A stretch of DNA of 49,965 nucleotides from SAR324 cluster bacterium (GTDB taxonomy: Bacteria; SAR324; XYD2-FULL-50-16). Shown here piece by piece: positions 19,128-28,525 of the stretch; within the stretch, counting starts at the first letter, position 1; each line of letters begins with the position of its first letter. The notes under the pieces were generated by a model. The model ran no database searches. It was not told where the DNA came from and was given only the letters and a program-made list of their open reading frames with translations. The position numbers and the translations under genes are program-made. Location of the stretch: assembly GCA_028280735.1 (NCBI GenBank), contig JANQLH010000042.1, forward strand, positions 1 through 49,965, read 5' to 3'.

Positions 19128-21458
19128 TTATGTTACAATAGAGGCTGACATGTTTTTAAACCTGTCAACCGCTCTTTGAAAATCCTCAAAATCTGTTTCA
19201 ACAGGGAATTTAGCGATAACGGATGACAGGGTGTCAACAGCATCCTGATGTTTTCCGTTGTTGAATTGCAGATTTGAGAGATTTAAACTGGCATGCAATT
19301 CTGAAGAAAGCGCTCCTTGCTTGATTGCAATTTCATTTGCATTAAAAAAATCAGCTTCTGCCAGATCAGTCTTCTTAATATTGAGATTGAATTTCCCTCT
19401 CAGACAGATCAGGTTGCTGAGATAGCAGAGTTCATGTTGTTTTTTACACACCGCAATGCCTTTGTTAACAATTTCAAAGCCTTTCTTATGTTCTTTAATT
19501 TGGTAGTAGATGTTTCCCAACACCAACGCATACATGGAATGAAATACAATTCCACCATCCCTGTGCATCGTGTTGTATCCCTTTTCTATTAGATCGATTC
19601 CCCGCTCCTGGTCCTGGGTAGTCGCTATATAAAAGCCCACAAATATCAACCCTATCCCCAAATAAAAGGGAAAGCTCTTCTCACTGGATAGACTGACTAA
19701 TTTTTCCGCGAACTGATAACATTTTTCATGATTACCATACAAATACTCCACCCAAGCTCCTGCCTGTAGAGCGATAGCCGTGCTGAACGAGTGATCAATA
19801 TTCTTTGCATGGGTTTGTAACTGAGAAAGAGCGACCCGCGATTTCTTAAAATCTCCTACCTGAAATGAGACAAGAGATTGTATCATCAGATACAAAACAT
19901 AGGGATCATGCCCATAGTCAAGAATAAACTCGTTGCCTTCGTCGTAGAGGGACACAAACTTCCCCAGGTTTTGGCCGGCCTGTTGATGTTCAGCTAACCA
20001 AAAATAGGTATTGGCTAAAGCTAAAAACGCTTGAGATCGAATATAGGGACTTTTGGCAACATCACCGGCAGCCAGGAAGTCCCGGGCGGCATCAAGCGCT
20101 TTCAAAAGATCAAGTTTGACCAATAAATCCACCCAGTCACCAAAACTCACCGTCGAAAGCGAATCAATTTTATTGATGGATTTCCCTGTTACTTTCGCCT
20201 CCTTGTAAATACTGGTAACCTGTGGATGATTCCAGCCATGAATAGTCCGCAGGCAGACACATAATCGCAACAACATATCCAGTTTTATTTCTTCCAACTT
20301 ATGAGAACAGGGGTATTTATTGAGAAACTCGATGGCTTTTTGAAAATGACCGGCCGCATCCTGGTATTGAGAGCTGGTCATCGCTTTCTCGCCTTTAATA
20401 CTGAGTTCGTAAATTTGATTGATGTCCGAATCAAACACTTTTAAACGTCGTTCTATAAACTTTCTGTGAACACCCAGTTTTCTTGCCGCTTCACTCTTAT
20501 TGCCGCCAGATTCGGCCATAGCTTTGTTGATCAGGTTAAATTCAACCGCACTCAACTTGTTTTTGAAATCAAGGTTAAGAACATTTTTTGTGACAGAATC
20601 CAAAATTTTGAATGACTCCTCTTTCTTGTCAGAAATGTACTCTTCCAGTACGTCTTCCGAAACCGGATTTTCGTCACAAAGCACTGCAATACGATCTATA
20701 GTGTTTTTCAATTGCCGGACATTTCCAGGCCACCTGACTTGTTTGAGTTTTTCTATTGCAGCCCGGGTAAATCCGAAAGGTTGTTTTTGATTGCTGCAAA
20801 AGCTCTCAACCAATGCGGGAATATCTTCACATCGATCCTCCAACCCCGGTATTTCTAATTTGAACACATTCAACCTGTGGTAAAGGTCCTCCCGAAAATG
20901 ATTGTCCTTCACTCGCTGCTCAAGATCCGAATGTGTTGCTGCAATAATTCGTCCTTTAAAGACCTCCTGGCGTTCGGATCCGACAGGTCTGAACTTTCTC
21001 GTCTCTATAACCCTCAGTAATTTGGCTTGCTGAGACATGGGCAGTTCTGCAATTTCATCAAGAAAAAGTGAACCATAACCAACCAGTGAAAAATAGCCCT
21101 TGTGCCTGTTGGTTGCACCTGTGAAAGCCCCTTTCTCATGCCCGAACAGTTCCGACTCAATCAGTGATCCGGGAATCGAACCGCAATTGACATCAATAAA
21201 AGGCTCTTTTGGAAATTTACAGAAATGATGCAGCAGGTTTGCTATCTCCTCTTTTCCTGAACCAGTCGGGCCTGTAATCAAGATAGGAAAGTCCGTTACT
21301 GCTATCCGTTTTACCATTTCGATCAACGATCTCATTTTTGCTGAAGGGCCAATGATTACTCTCTTGTATTCGTTAAGTTGAAACTTCTCAGTGTAATCCG
21401 GCAGGCAAGAGTCACTATCGGGAGCCGCTTTTTTTCTTGTTTGATCTTTATTAATCAT
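19128..21458 (-). CDS. Sigma-54-dependent transcriptional activator with C-terminal TPR-like sensor
   Basis: 776-residue enhancer-binding protein. There is no receiver domain: the AAA+ domain starts almost at once, with Walker A GPTGSGKE (63-70), GAFTGA (110-115, the sigma-54 contact loop), Walker B LFLDEIAE and the downstream DLYHRLNVF segment. A Fis-type helix-turn-helix follows (SGGNKSEAARKLGVHRK). The remaining ~430 residues are helical and TPR-like (for example MTSSQYQDAAGHFQKAIEFL). Placing a large TPR-like region after the HTH is unusual for this class; it probably senses a ligand or protein. The gene is first in the minus-strand operon with DUF917 and racemase, and is divergent from the eCIS ATPase gene, so it could control either side. 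No convincing -24/-12 promoter was seen in the shared intergenic region. Confidence 0.9.
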   Translation of the reverse strand: MINKDQTRKKAAPDSDSCLPDYTEKFQLNEYKRVIIGPSAKMRSLIEMVKRIAVTDFPILITGPTGSGKEEIANLLHHFCKFPKEPFIDVNCGSIPGSLIESELFGHEKGAFTGATNRHKGYFSLVGYGSLFLDEIAELPMSQQAKLLRVIETRKFRPVGSERQEVFKGRIIAATHSDLEQRVKDNHFREDLYHRLNVFKLEIPGLEDRCEDIPALVESFCSNQKQPFGFTRAAIEKLKQVRWPGNVRQLKNTIDRIAVLCDENPVSEDVLEEYISDKKEESFKILDSVTKNVLNLDFKNKLSAVEFNLINKAMAESGGNKSEAARKLGVHRKFIERRLKVFDSDINQIYELSIKGEKAMTSSQYQDAAGHFQKAIEFLNKYPCSHKLEEIKLDMLLRLCVCLRTIHGWNHPQVTSIYKEAKVTGKSINKIDSLSTVSFGDWVDLLVKLDLLKALDAARDFLAAGDVAKSPYIRSQAFLALANTYFWLAEHQQAGQNLGKFVSLYDEGNEFILDYGHDPYVLYLMIQSLVSFQVGDFKKSRVALSQLQTHAKNIDHSFSTAIALQAGAWVEYLYGNHEKCYQFAEKLVSLSSEKSFPFYLGIGLIFVGFYIATTQDQERGIDLIEKGYNTMHRDGGIVFHSMYALVLGNIYYQIKEHKKGFEIVNKGIAVCKKQHELCYLSNLICLRGKFNLNIKKTDLAEADFFNANEIAIKQGALSSELHASLNLSNLQFNNGKHQDAVDTLSSVIAKFPVETDFEDFQRAVDRFKNMSASIVT

Positions 21459-21826
21459 ATTTGAAGATTCTTAAAAAAATTGAACAACTTGAATAGATTG
21501 GAGAAATCAAGATCGAATTACCTTCAGCTTCATATTTTCATGAGATGCTAAATATTACTTTAAAATGAGTAATCATTGTCTATAAATTTTTTTAGCTTGA
21601 AATCGACAAAAGACGATTAACAAAGCCTCCGGCTTTTGGCCGATTTCGACCATCCTCATCCTGGTGGGATGGACGCATCCGTCCATCCCGATTTCCGGAT
21701 TCTCCCACTTAGTTCAATAATAACAAAAGGTTATTATAAGGAATGGTTATAGCAAACTTATCTTATGTATGGAAAGCAGTATCCAAAGTAAAAAAAGCTT
21801 TCAACACCCTTTAGTTGAACAAAGAT
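21459..21826. other. Divergent intergenic region between regulator and eCIS operon
   Basis: 368 bases that must carry promoters for both directions. I see an ATTACT...AGTAAT inverted repeat (21554-21573) that could be an operator, a small AAGCC-TCC-GGCTT hairpin (21625-21637), the strong hairpin at 21666-21689 and AT-rich sequence before the ATPase gene. No -24/-12 element or convincing -35/-10 pair could be assigned. Confidence 0.5.
21666..21689. repeat. Perfect 10-bp hairpin, REP-like
   Basis: GGGATGGACG, loop CATC, CGTCCATCCC. There is no T-run after it, so it is not a classical terminator. A similar small hairpin lies beside it at 21625-21637, a pattern typical of repetitive extragenic palindromes. 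Confidence 0.7.
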
Positions 21827-23947
21827 ATGATAACGGTTTCAAATTGGGCATCATACCAAACCCTGTCGGCAGATATCAGTCGTATCGATTTGCTGGTTCG
21901 ATCACTGGTGCATGACTCCCGCCGGAAATATTCCGAAGAAAAAGGATTTAAAGGGTTGTATATATCGGAAGGAGAAATCGACGAGCTGCTCAGTGCATCT
22001 TTGGATACGGAACAGAACTCCGGAAATCGGAGTTTGGATCTGGAAGCAGCTTTTTCAATCCCGCTGCAATGTAAACGTCTTTTGCACATTCAAAATCGCT
22101 TTGATTTATCGGATTTCGAAATAAATCTTCTGCTGATTTGCCTGGTACCCGAACTGGATCTCCGCTATGAACGATACTTTGCCTATTTGCAGGATGATAT
22201 CACCAAAAAAAGTCCGACTGTAGACCTGGTTTTGCAAATCTTATGTCCCACCTTCAACCAAAAACTTGAAGCACGGTCCTTTTTTCATACAGACAGCCGT
22301 TTATTCAAATATCAGTTTCTTATTCAGATGCCCGATCCTGCCCGGCCCAATACACCCCTGCTAAATCGTTTTCTAAAAATCAGTGATCGCGTCATTAGCT
22401 ATCTGTTAGGAAGTGATGCTCCGGAATATCAAATTTCTCCTTACACCACTCGTATCACTCCAACAGTGACATTAGATTCTTTGCTGTTGTCAGACAGCTT
22501 AAGGATTCAAGTTAAGGGTTTGATGGACACTAATATCCAAGTCTTGGTTTTGCAGGGTGTCCGCGGAACAGGGAAACAAACCCTGGTGAAAGCATTGTGT
22601 AACCAACAGGAACTCGATGTTCTGGTGGTTGATTGCAGAAAAATTATTGAAGATAAACAGGCCGATTACCGGCACATCATTTTGCTAATTTTTAGAGAAG
22701 CCTTATTAAACGAGTCAGCCGTCTACTTCAAAAACTTTGACTCATTGCTGGAAGAGGAACGCTCATCGGAAAGAGATTTCTTAATCCAAATGATATCGGA
22801 CCAACAAGTATCGACGTTCATTTCGCTTGAACGTGAATGGGAACTGGTTCACACCTCACTAAAAAAGCCATTCTTGCTGTTAAATCTGCCACTGCCGGAT
22901 TACAACCAGAGAGTTGAGCTCTGGAAATCCTGCTTAAAGCAGGCATTGGTCGGACATGACATTGTTATTAACCATGAAGAACTGGCCGGCAAGTTTAATT
23001 TCAGTTTTCGCCAGATTCATGACGCGGTCAGATCAGCCCAAAGCATGACTGTCATACCCGGCCCGAATAACAGAAAAATAAGCATCTCGGATCTGTATGT
23101 TGCTTGTCGCAATCAATCCGGTCGTAATCTATCAAAACTGGCTCAAAAGATTGAAGCGAAATATCAATGGAAAGACATTGTACTACCGCTAGACCAGCTA
23201 AGCCAGCTCAGGGAAATATGCGATAGAGTTACCTATGGCGGGTTGGTATATGAAAAATGGGGATTCGATAAAAAATGTGCCCAGGGCAGGGGGATCAACG
23301 TGCTGTTTTTTGGGCCTTCCGGTACAGGTAAAACCATGGCGGCTCAAGTAATGGCAAGTGAACTGGAACTTGACCTTTTCAAAATTGACCTGTCCAGGGT
23401 GGTTAGTAAATATATTGGAGAGACTGAGAAGAACTTATCTAAAATCTTTAACGAAGCTGAAACCAGCAACTCGATTCTGTTTTTTGATGAAGCGGACGCC
23501 TTGTTTGGCAAACGCTCTGAAGTCAGAGATGCCCACGACCGGTATGCAAATATTGAAATAAGCTATCTCCTCCAACGCATGGAAGAGTACGGAGGCATAG
23601 TAATACTGGCTACTAATCTCAGTAATAACATGGATAGTGCTTTTGTCAGAAGGCTACATTTTTCAATTGAGTTTCCCTTTCCTGACCGGGACTATCGGCT
23701 TCAAATCTGGAATCGAATTTGGCCGGAAAACATACCGTTGAGTTTGAACCTGGATCTGAATTTCATGGCCGAAAAAGTAAAGGTTGCCGGCGGCAATATT
23801 CATAATATTGCCTTAACGGCAGCTTTTTATGCGGCCAAAAACAACGGACCGATTACCATGGAGAATCTCATTTATGCAACACGCAGAGAGTACCAAAAAA
23901 TCGGAAAAATGTTAACAGAGGACGACCTCGGGGGGGTTGTCAATTAG
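21827..23947 (+). CDS. eCIS AAA+ ATPase (Afp15/Pvc15-like)
   Basis: 706-residue tandem AAA+ protein. The first ATPase domain is degenerate (GVRGTGKQ at 244-251, no clear Walker B). The second is intact, with Walker A GPSGTGKT (496-503), Walker B ILFFDEADALFGKR, sensor-1 LATN and Arg-finger-like FVRRLHF. This layout is the conserved ATPase of extracellular contractile injection systems, thought to help assembly or cargo loading of the particle. The N-terminal ~230 residues are helical. A TTG at 21815 is also in frame; ATG 21827 is preferred but no strong ribosome-binding site is visible. It is the first gene of the eCIS run, 118 bases before the DUF4255 gene, rather than near the end of the cluster as in Serratia Afp. 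Confidence 0.9.
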   Translation: MITVSNWASYQTLSADISRIDLLVRSLVHDSRRKYSEEKGFKGLYISEGEIDELLSASLDTEQNSGNRSLDLEAAFSIPLQCKRLLHIQNRFDLSDFEINLLLICLVPELDLRYERYFAYLQDDITKKSPTVDLVLQILCPTFNQKLEARSFFHTDSRLFKYQFLIQMPDPARPNTPLLNRFLKISDRVISYLLGSDAPEYQISPYTTRITPTVTLDSLLLSDSLRIQVKGLMDTNIQVLVLQGVRGTGKQTLVKALCNQQELDVLVVDCRKIIEDKQADYRHIILLIFREALLNESAVYFKNFDSLLEEERSSERDFLIQMISDQQVSTFISLEREWELVHTSLKKPFLLLNLPLPDYNQRVELWKSCLKQALVGHDIVINHEELAGKFNFSFRQIHDAVRSAQSMTVIPGPNNRKISISDLYVACRNQSGRNLSKLAQKIEAKYQWKDIVLPLDQLSQLREICDRVTYGGLVYEKWGFDKKCAQGRGINVLFFGPSGTGKTMAAQVMASELELDLFKIDLSRVVSKYIGETEKNLSKIFNEAETSNSILFFDEADALFGKRSEVRDAHDRYANIEISYLLQRMEEYGGIVILATNLSNNMDSAFVRRLHFSIEFPFPDRDYRLQIWNRIWPENIPLSLNLDLNFMAEKVKVAGGNIHNIALTAAFYAAKNNGPITMENLIYATRREYQKIGKMLTEDDLGGVVN

Positions 23948-23977
23948 TTAAGAGATCGTTTTAGGGTATTGATTCAC

Positions 23978-24001
23978 CACGAAAACACGAAGGACACGAA
24001 G
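23978..24001. repeat. Short CACGAA(G) direct repeats
   Basis: Three closely spaced CACGAA or CACGAAG units in the 118-base gap between the ATPase and DUF4255 genes. This motif occurs as a scattered intergenic repeat in many bacterial genomes. No promoter or terminator is clear in the rest of the gap. Confidence 0.5.
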
Positions 24002-24065
24002 TTTTTTATGTAAAAGCATTTAAGCACAAGAATCATGAATCGTTGTAAAACCAGAAAAGACTGAC

Positions 24066-24683
24066 ATGGGAGATCAAACCATTATTAAGGACTTGGATAG
24101 TTCTTTGAAACTGATGTTGGAAAAAGAGATCAAGGATGTTTCTATCAGTTTCGTGACACCGGATGACAAGTTTTTGTCCACCAACCAGCCTTCGTTACCG
24201 GCCATCGATCTGTTTCTCTACGATATCAGGGAAAACAGGGATAGACGGTACAACGAGTATACCATGGAAAGACAGCCGGACGGTAGTATCATCAAAAGAC
24301 CGCCGTCCGTCCGCATCAATTGTTCCTACTTGGTAACTGCTTGGAGTAAGAACACCAACAATCCGATTGAAGACGAGCATTACCTGTTGGGAAGGACGAT
24401 GGCTGTCTTGGTCAGTAACCCCAAGATTCCGGACGATGTGCTTCAGGGGTGCCTGGTTGATCAGGAGTTTCCGCTGCCTGCGATATCATTGCAACCAAGT
24501 AATCTCCACAGTCCCAGTGAGTTTTGGCAGGCAATGAAAGGGACCCCCAAAGCGACTCTTCATTATACAGTGACCATTGGAGTTAGACCTTCCGTTAATG
24601 AAGTAAAGGCCAAGCCGGTTACAGAAAAGACAATCAAAATCAAACAACTACACAGAGAAGGAGGAAACTCAGGTGGGTACTGA
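24066..24683 (+). CDS. DUF4255/Pvc16-type eCIS protein (tail terminator-like)
   Basis: 205-residue protein of the DUF4255 (Pvc16 N-terminal) family, related to Afp16, which caps the tube and ends tail elongation. Characteristic parts are the N-terminal LKLMLEKEIKDVSISFVTPDD, LPAIDLFLYDIRENRDRR, the central RPPSVRINCSYLVTAWS and HYLLGRTMAVL, and LHYTVTIGVRP near the end. The gene is followed with an 11-base overlap by a carboxypeptidase-regulatory-like protein, so the two are translationally coupled and may act together at the tail end. The ribosome-binding site is weak (GAAAAGACTGAC before ATG). The role as terminator is taken from the family; nothing in this sequence proves it. Confidence 0.87.
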   Translation: MGDQTIIKDLDSSLKLMLEKEIKDVSISFVTPDDKFLSTNQPSLPAIDLFLYDIRENRDRRYNEYTMERQPDGSIIKRPPSVRINCSYLVTAWSKNTNNPIEDEHYLLGRTMAVLVSNPKIPDDVLQGCLVDQEFPLPAISLQPSNLHSPSEFWQAMKGTPKATLHYTVTIGVRPSVNEVKAKPVTEKTIKIKQLHREGGNSGGY

Positions 24684-25260
24684 AAACTGGATGGTCATCA
24701 ACCGGAAAGTATCGATAGCCGGACGGGTTCTGGATTCTATCAGCAAAAACCCTCTTCAGGGCGGACTAATCACAATAGAGAGCAGGTCGTTTAAAAACAT
24801 CACTGTCAGCGGAGGGGATGGGGCCTATTATTTTCTGGATGTTCCCAAAGGCAACTATAAAATGACTGCGCGAACTCCCTCGCATCAATTGATGTACGGA
24901 ACCTGGGAAAAAAATGATATAGACCTTCCGATCAGTGACCAGATTCAACGAATCAATGTCAATATTGAACTGGCTCCAACCTGTTTAAAAGGGACCGTCC
25001 GAAACGACCAAAAAGAACCGGCTCCTGTAGATAATGCCATGGTAAGACTATGGGGAAATAGTGAGGGAGTGGTATGCGACCGGAACGGGAATTATCTGTT
25101 GGAACCCATCATGTCCGGGAATCCTATGATTGAAGTATTTGCAAAAGGTTACGAGTCACAACGACTCACCGTTAGTGGTGTGGAAACAGGTGAGACCAGG
25201 CAGTTTGATATTGTACTTTTAAAAACAAAAAAACAGAACCTGATGCAAGGAGATAAATAG
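24673..25260 (+). CDS. Tandem carboxypeptidase-regulatory-like (Ig-fold) protein in the eCIS operon
   Basis: 195 residues containing two prealbumin-like/CarboxypepD_reg beta-sandwich units. The first (~12-100) has SIAGRVLDSISKNPLQGGLI and DGAYYFLDVPKGNYKM; the second (~105-180) has GTVRNDQKEPAPVDNAMV and DRNGNYLLEP. These domains are usually structural or adhesive. GTG 24673 is the chosen start because GGAGG sits 8 bases before it; it overlaps the DUF4255 gene by 11 bases. In some Pvc16-type proteins such a domain is fused behind DUF4255; here it is a separate, coupled gene, which suggests a decoration or extension of the tail cap. No signal peptide or membrane segment. About 130 bases without a gene follow. 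Confidence 0.75.
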   Translation: MGTENWMVINRKVSIAGRVLDSISKNPLQGGLITIESRSFKNITVSGGDGAYYFLDVPKGNYKMTARTPSHQLMYGTWEKNDIDLPISDQIQRINVNIELAPTCLKGTVRNDQKEPAPVDNAMVRLWGNSEGVVCDRNGNYLLEPIMSGNPMIEVFAKGYESQRLTVSGVETGETRQFDIVLLKTKKQNLMQGDK

Positions 25261-25393
25261 AAAGCGTTAATCAAGCGATCTTCAGAACGGGGAAGCCGGC
25301 TTTTTGAAAATTGTTTCCCGAATACCCGGGTTTAAGGGGTTCAGTGAAATAAGCCGTCATTATTAAATTTAAAACGTAAAAGGAGGAAAAAGT

Positions 25394-27244
25394 ATGGCCA
25401 GTTACCTATCACCGGGCGTGTATGTTGAGGAAGTTTCATCGGGTACTCATCCCATAGCCGGAGTGAGCACGAGCACTGCCGGATTCATCGGCTGTTTCAA
25501 AGCCTGCATGATGTTGGATGTTGTCACAACCCCAAATGCCGATAACAAGACAAAGGTCTTCAACTTTACCAAATCGGCAATACCTGGCCCTGGTCAGGAA
25601 TTTCCCGTGGATATCAGTGAAGGAGGATTTTCGGTTAAAATCGGCGAAGTCGATGTGATTGGCGGTGTGGAGTTGAACTCTAACAACGTCACCTTTACCG
25701 ATCCACCGGAGTCGGACCCCATTGAAATCAGCTACAGTTATGAAGATGGGGGGAAAGAAAAGCCGGTAACGGATACTTTCAATGCTGATAACCAAACGGT
25801 TAAGTTCGGACTGTCCCAAACCCCTAAAGATCCAAAAAAGCTGGTGGTGAAGGTCGGAAATATCAAAAAGAAAATCGATAAGGATTTTTCCGTTAGCGGT
25901 AAAAACGTCACTTTTACCAAAGCCCCGGAATCACCGGTTGTGAAAGTATCCTACTGCGCAAACATGGAGAATGAAGGGTTCAGTGTCATCTATCCTGAAG
26001 TCACCGAAACGCTCAAGATCAAAGGCGATGGTGTCAAAACCCAGTTTCTTTTGGGAAATTCCCCGGTGCTGACATCCTCCGACTCTTTTTCAGTTTCGTT
26101 TACCGGTGGTGGTGATACCGGTGATACCTCACTTGTTAATGATCAACCACAGGCCGGACAATCAGCCCTCAAATTTACCACACCTCCGGGTGAAGGAAAA
26201 GAAATTGTTGTTAGCTATCACCCGGCTTTCAAACCGGTTGAGTCTGGAACAGTCAAGCTTTGCACCAATTTCTCCCAGTTTAAGGGATATTTCGGGGATT
26301 TTTCACTATGTCCTCAACATAACAACCTGGTTCACGGTGTTTACGGATTTTTTAACAACGGTGGAACAACTTGTTATGTGGCCTGGGAGGATGAAGAATC
26401 CAAAGTCGAGGAAATCCTGACCCGTTTTGAAGCGATTGATGATATCTCCATCATTTGTGCCCCTGGCATGCAGAGCCTGGATGTGTACAACAAGATTGTG
26501 ACGCATTGCCAGACCAAAACCCAAAGCTGTTTTGCCGTTTTGGACACCAAGGAGAAGGTGGATCAAATTACGGATCTGACCGACTTCGGGCAGGATGGTG
26601 TTCCCCCGAAGTCAGATTACGCGGCGGTTTATTATCCTTGGATTCAGGTGATGAATCCTGCGGACAATCGAAAAATATATATTCCGCCCAGCGGTCACAT
26701 GGCAGGAGTTTACGCCAATGTCGACAGCACCAGGGGAGTGTACAAGGCTCCGGCCAATGTCACCATCAACGGTGTTTTAGGTTTGCAATACAAGATCAGC
26801 AAGGCAGAACAGGCTTTGCTCAATCCTGAAGGAGTGAACTGTATCCGCAACTTGAACAATCAAAACCTGGTTTGGGGAGCTCGCACCATAGGCGGAGATT
26901 CCCAGGGAGAATGGAAGTATATCAATGTCAGACGCTTGTTCATCTACCTGAAAAAGTCCATTGACGAGGGAACCCAATGGGTTGTGTTTGAACCGAATGA
27001 CCGATCCTTGTGGGCAAAAATCACCAGAAACATCACGGCTTTTCTGACCACAGTCTGGCAGTCCGGAGCTCTGTTCGGCAGCACAGCCAAGGAGGCTTTC
27101 TATGTGAAATGTGATGATGAGACCAATCCTCCTGAAGTCAGGGATTTGGGACAGGTTATTACCGAAATCGGTGTGGCCCCGGTGAAACCGGCGGAGTTTG
27201 TCATCTTCAGAATCAGCCAATGGGCCGGTCCTAATGCGACCTGA
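25394..27244 (+). CDS. Contractile sheath protein 1 with three inserted beta modules
   Basis: 616-residue sheath subunit that contracts to drive the tube. The N-terminal SPGVYVEEVSSG and the C-terminal block (ADYAAVYYPWIQV-type core, NCIRNLNNQNLVWGARTI, INVRRLFIYLKKSI, FEPND, FYVKCDDETNPPE) are classical phage/eCIS sheath signatures. It is much longer than the neighbour sheath (389) because residues ~50-280 are an insertion of three related beta modules (~55-117, 127-188, 204-277). Each ends with a V-T/K-F-T-x-x-P...V-S-Y pattern, for example NVTFTDPPES, NVTFTKAPES and LKFTTPPGEG. The insertion lies where sheath proteins carry outward-facing domains, so these modules probably decorate the particle surface. 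Strong AGGAGG ribosome-binding site. Co-operonic with sheath 2, 13 bases apart. Confidence 0.95.
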   Translation: MASYLSPGVYVEEVSSGTHPIAGVSTSTAGFIGCFKACMMLDVVTTPNADNKTKVFNFTKSAIPGPGQEFPVDISEGGFSVKIGEVDVIGGVELNSNNVTFTDPPESDPIEISYSYEDGGKEKPVTDTFNADNQTVKFGLSQTPKDPKKLVVKVGNIKKKIDKDFSVSGKNVTFTKAPESPVVKVSYCANMENEGFSVIYPEVTETLKIKGDGVKTQFLLGNSPVLTSSDSFSVSFTGGGDTGDTSLVNDQPQAGQSALKFTTPPGEGKEIVVSYHPAFKPVESGTVKLCTNFSQFKGYFGDFSLCPQHNNLVHGVYGFFNNGGTTCYVAWEDEESKVEEILTRFEAIDDISIICAPGMQSLDVYNKIVTHCQTKTQSCFAVLDTKEKVDQITDLTDFGQDGVPPKSDYAAVYYPWIQVMNPADNRKIYIPPSGHMAGVYANVDSTRGVYKAPANVTINGVLGLQYKISKAEQALLNPEGVNCIRNLNNQNLVWGARTIGGDSQGEWKYINVRRLFIYLKKSIDEGTQWVVFEPNDRSLWAKITRNITAFLTTVWQSGALFGSTAKEAFYVKCDDETNPPEVRDLGQVITEIGVAPVKPAEFVIFRISQWAGPNAT

Positions 27245-27257
27245 TAAGGAGTAACTG

Positions 27258-28427
27258 ATGAATCTTGCACCAGGTGTATATTATCAGGAGATCCATCAAC
27301 CGGAGCCCCCGAAAGACTTACGAACAGGAGTTCCGGGTTTTATTGGGTTTGCAGATCAATCGCATACGGCGATTGAACGTTGTGGTATAGCTCGTATGTT
27401 TTCCAACTGGAGCGAGTTCGTGCAGTTTGCCAATGAGGTTTGGGATTCGCCAAATAAACGATACCTCTATCACGCGATCAAGGGATATTTCGAAAACCTG
27501 GGAGATCTCTGTTGGGTAGTGGTGATGGCAATATCGTCACAAACAGAAATGATGACTGAACTGGCCAGGGGACTCAATTTGTTGGACACCACGGATTCAG
27601 CCGACTTAGTTTGCGCTCCCGGGATTATGCAATCAGTTCCTGATAATCAAGCCGTTTCGGAAGATGATGTGTTGAATATGCAATCGATGATTCTGGAGCA
27701 TTGTGCAAAGCAGGGAGATCAGTTTGCCATACTGGATGCCTTGCCGGGTTCTGATTTAAGCGAGGTGCTGGAGCAGCGATCCCGTTTGTCCGGCGCTAAT
27801 GGGGCTCTGTATTATCCCTGGATTAGCACGCTTGAAGCTGAATCCGAATCTTTTTTACCACCTTGCGGTCACATAGCAGGTATATATGCCCGGTCAGATA
27901 GACAGGCGGGAGTGCAAAAGGCACCTGCCAACGAGATTTTGGAAGGGGTTTACAACCTGGAAGTCAATGTAAACGATTCTCAGCAAGGCCGGTTAAATCC
28001 GGTGGGGATTAACTGCATTCGATCCTTCCCCGGTCGGGGTATTCGCATCTGGGGAGCACGAACCCTGAGCAGTGATTCGAACTGGAGCTACGTGAATGTT
28101 CGGCGGCTGTTTATTACCATCGGGCGCTGGATTTCGCGCAACCTGACCGATAAAACCTTTGAACCCAACAACCCCCAATTATGGACAGCGATCGAAAGAG
28201 ACCTTAATGCTTATTTTAGTGAGCTTCACCAGACGGGAGCCTTCCAGGGCGAGACTCCGGAACAGTCGTTTTATGTGAAGTGCGACGAGGAAACCAACCC
28301 ACCCGAATCAAGAGATTTGGGCCGGGTCGTAACCGAAATCGGATTGTCACCCTCTGTACCAAATGAGTTTATCATCGTTCGTATCATCCATAGTGCGGAA
28401 GGAATTACCACGGAGCTTCAGCAGTAA
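27258..28427 (+). CDS. Contractile sheath protein 2
   Basis: 389-residue sheath subunit of ordinary size. It shares with sheath 1 the APGVYYQEI start, ALYYPWIS, GHIAGIYARSD, the NPVGINCIRSFPGRGIRIWGARTL-type block, VNVRRLFITI, KTFEPNNPQLW and FYVKCDEETNPPESRDLG. Two or three sheath paralogues are normal in Afp/PVC systems (Afp2-4), where they form the bulk and the baseplate-proximal rings. Which of the two is the major subunit here cannot be told from sequence; the shorter one lacks the surface insertion. GGAG ribosome-binding site 8 bases upstream. A hairpin follows in the gap before the tube gene. Confidence 0.95.
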   Translation: MNLAPGVYYQEIHQPEPPKDLRTGVPGFIGFADQSHTAIERCGIARMFSNWSEFVQFANEVWDSPNKRYLYHAIKGYFENLGDLCWVVVMAISSQTEMMTELARGLNLLDTTDSADLVCAPGIMQSVPDNQAVSEDDVLNMQSMILEHCAKQGDQFAILDALPGSDLSEVLEQRSRLSGANGALYYPWISTLEAESESFLPPCGHIAGIYARSDRQAGVQKAPANEILEGVYNLEVNVNDSQQGRLNPVGINCIRSFPGRGIRIWGARTLSSDSNWSYVNVRRLFITIGRWISRNLTDKTFEPNNPQLWTAIERDLNAYFSELHQTGAFQGETPEQSFYVKCDEETNPPESRDLGRVVTEIGLSPSVPNEFIIVRIIHSAEGITTELQQ

Positions 28428-28434
28428 TAAAGCG

Positions 28435-28456
28435 AACCCGGATTCCTGTCCGGGTT
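28435..28456. other. Hairpin between sheath and tube genes
   Basis: AACCCGGA, loop TTCCTG, TCCGGGTT (8-bp perfect stem), 7 bases after the sheath stop. There is no T-run. It may be a partial attenuator or an mRNA-stabilising or processing hairpin that uncouples sheath and tube levels. Confidence 0.55.
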
Positions 28457-28525
28457 GGAGGGAAAAGTAACATAATTTGTTTTTGCTAAGTAATTCATTG
28501 ATCAATCATTATTGAGGAGAACATC

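Noticed and set aside
21554-21573. ATTACT...AGTAAT inverted repeat as a regulator operator
   Set aside because: Six-base arms in AT-rich DNA are likely by chance; kept only as a note in the intergenic entry.
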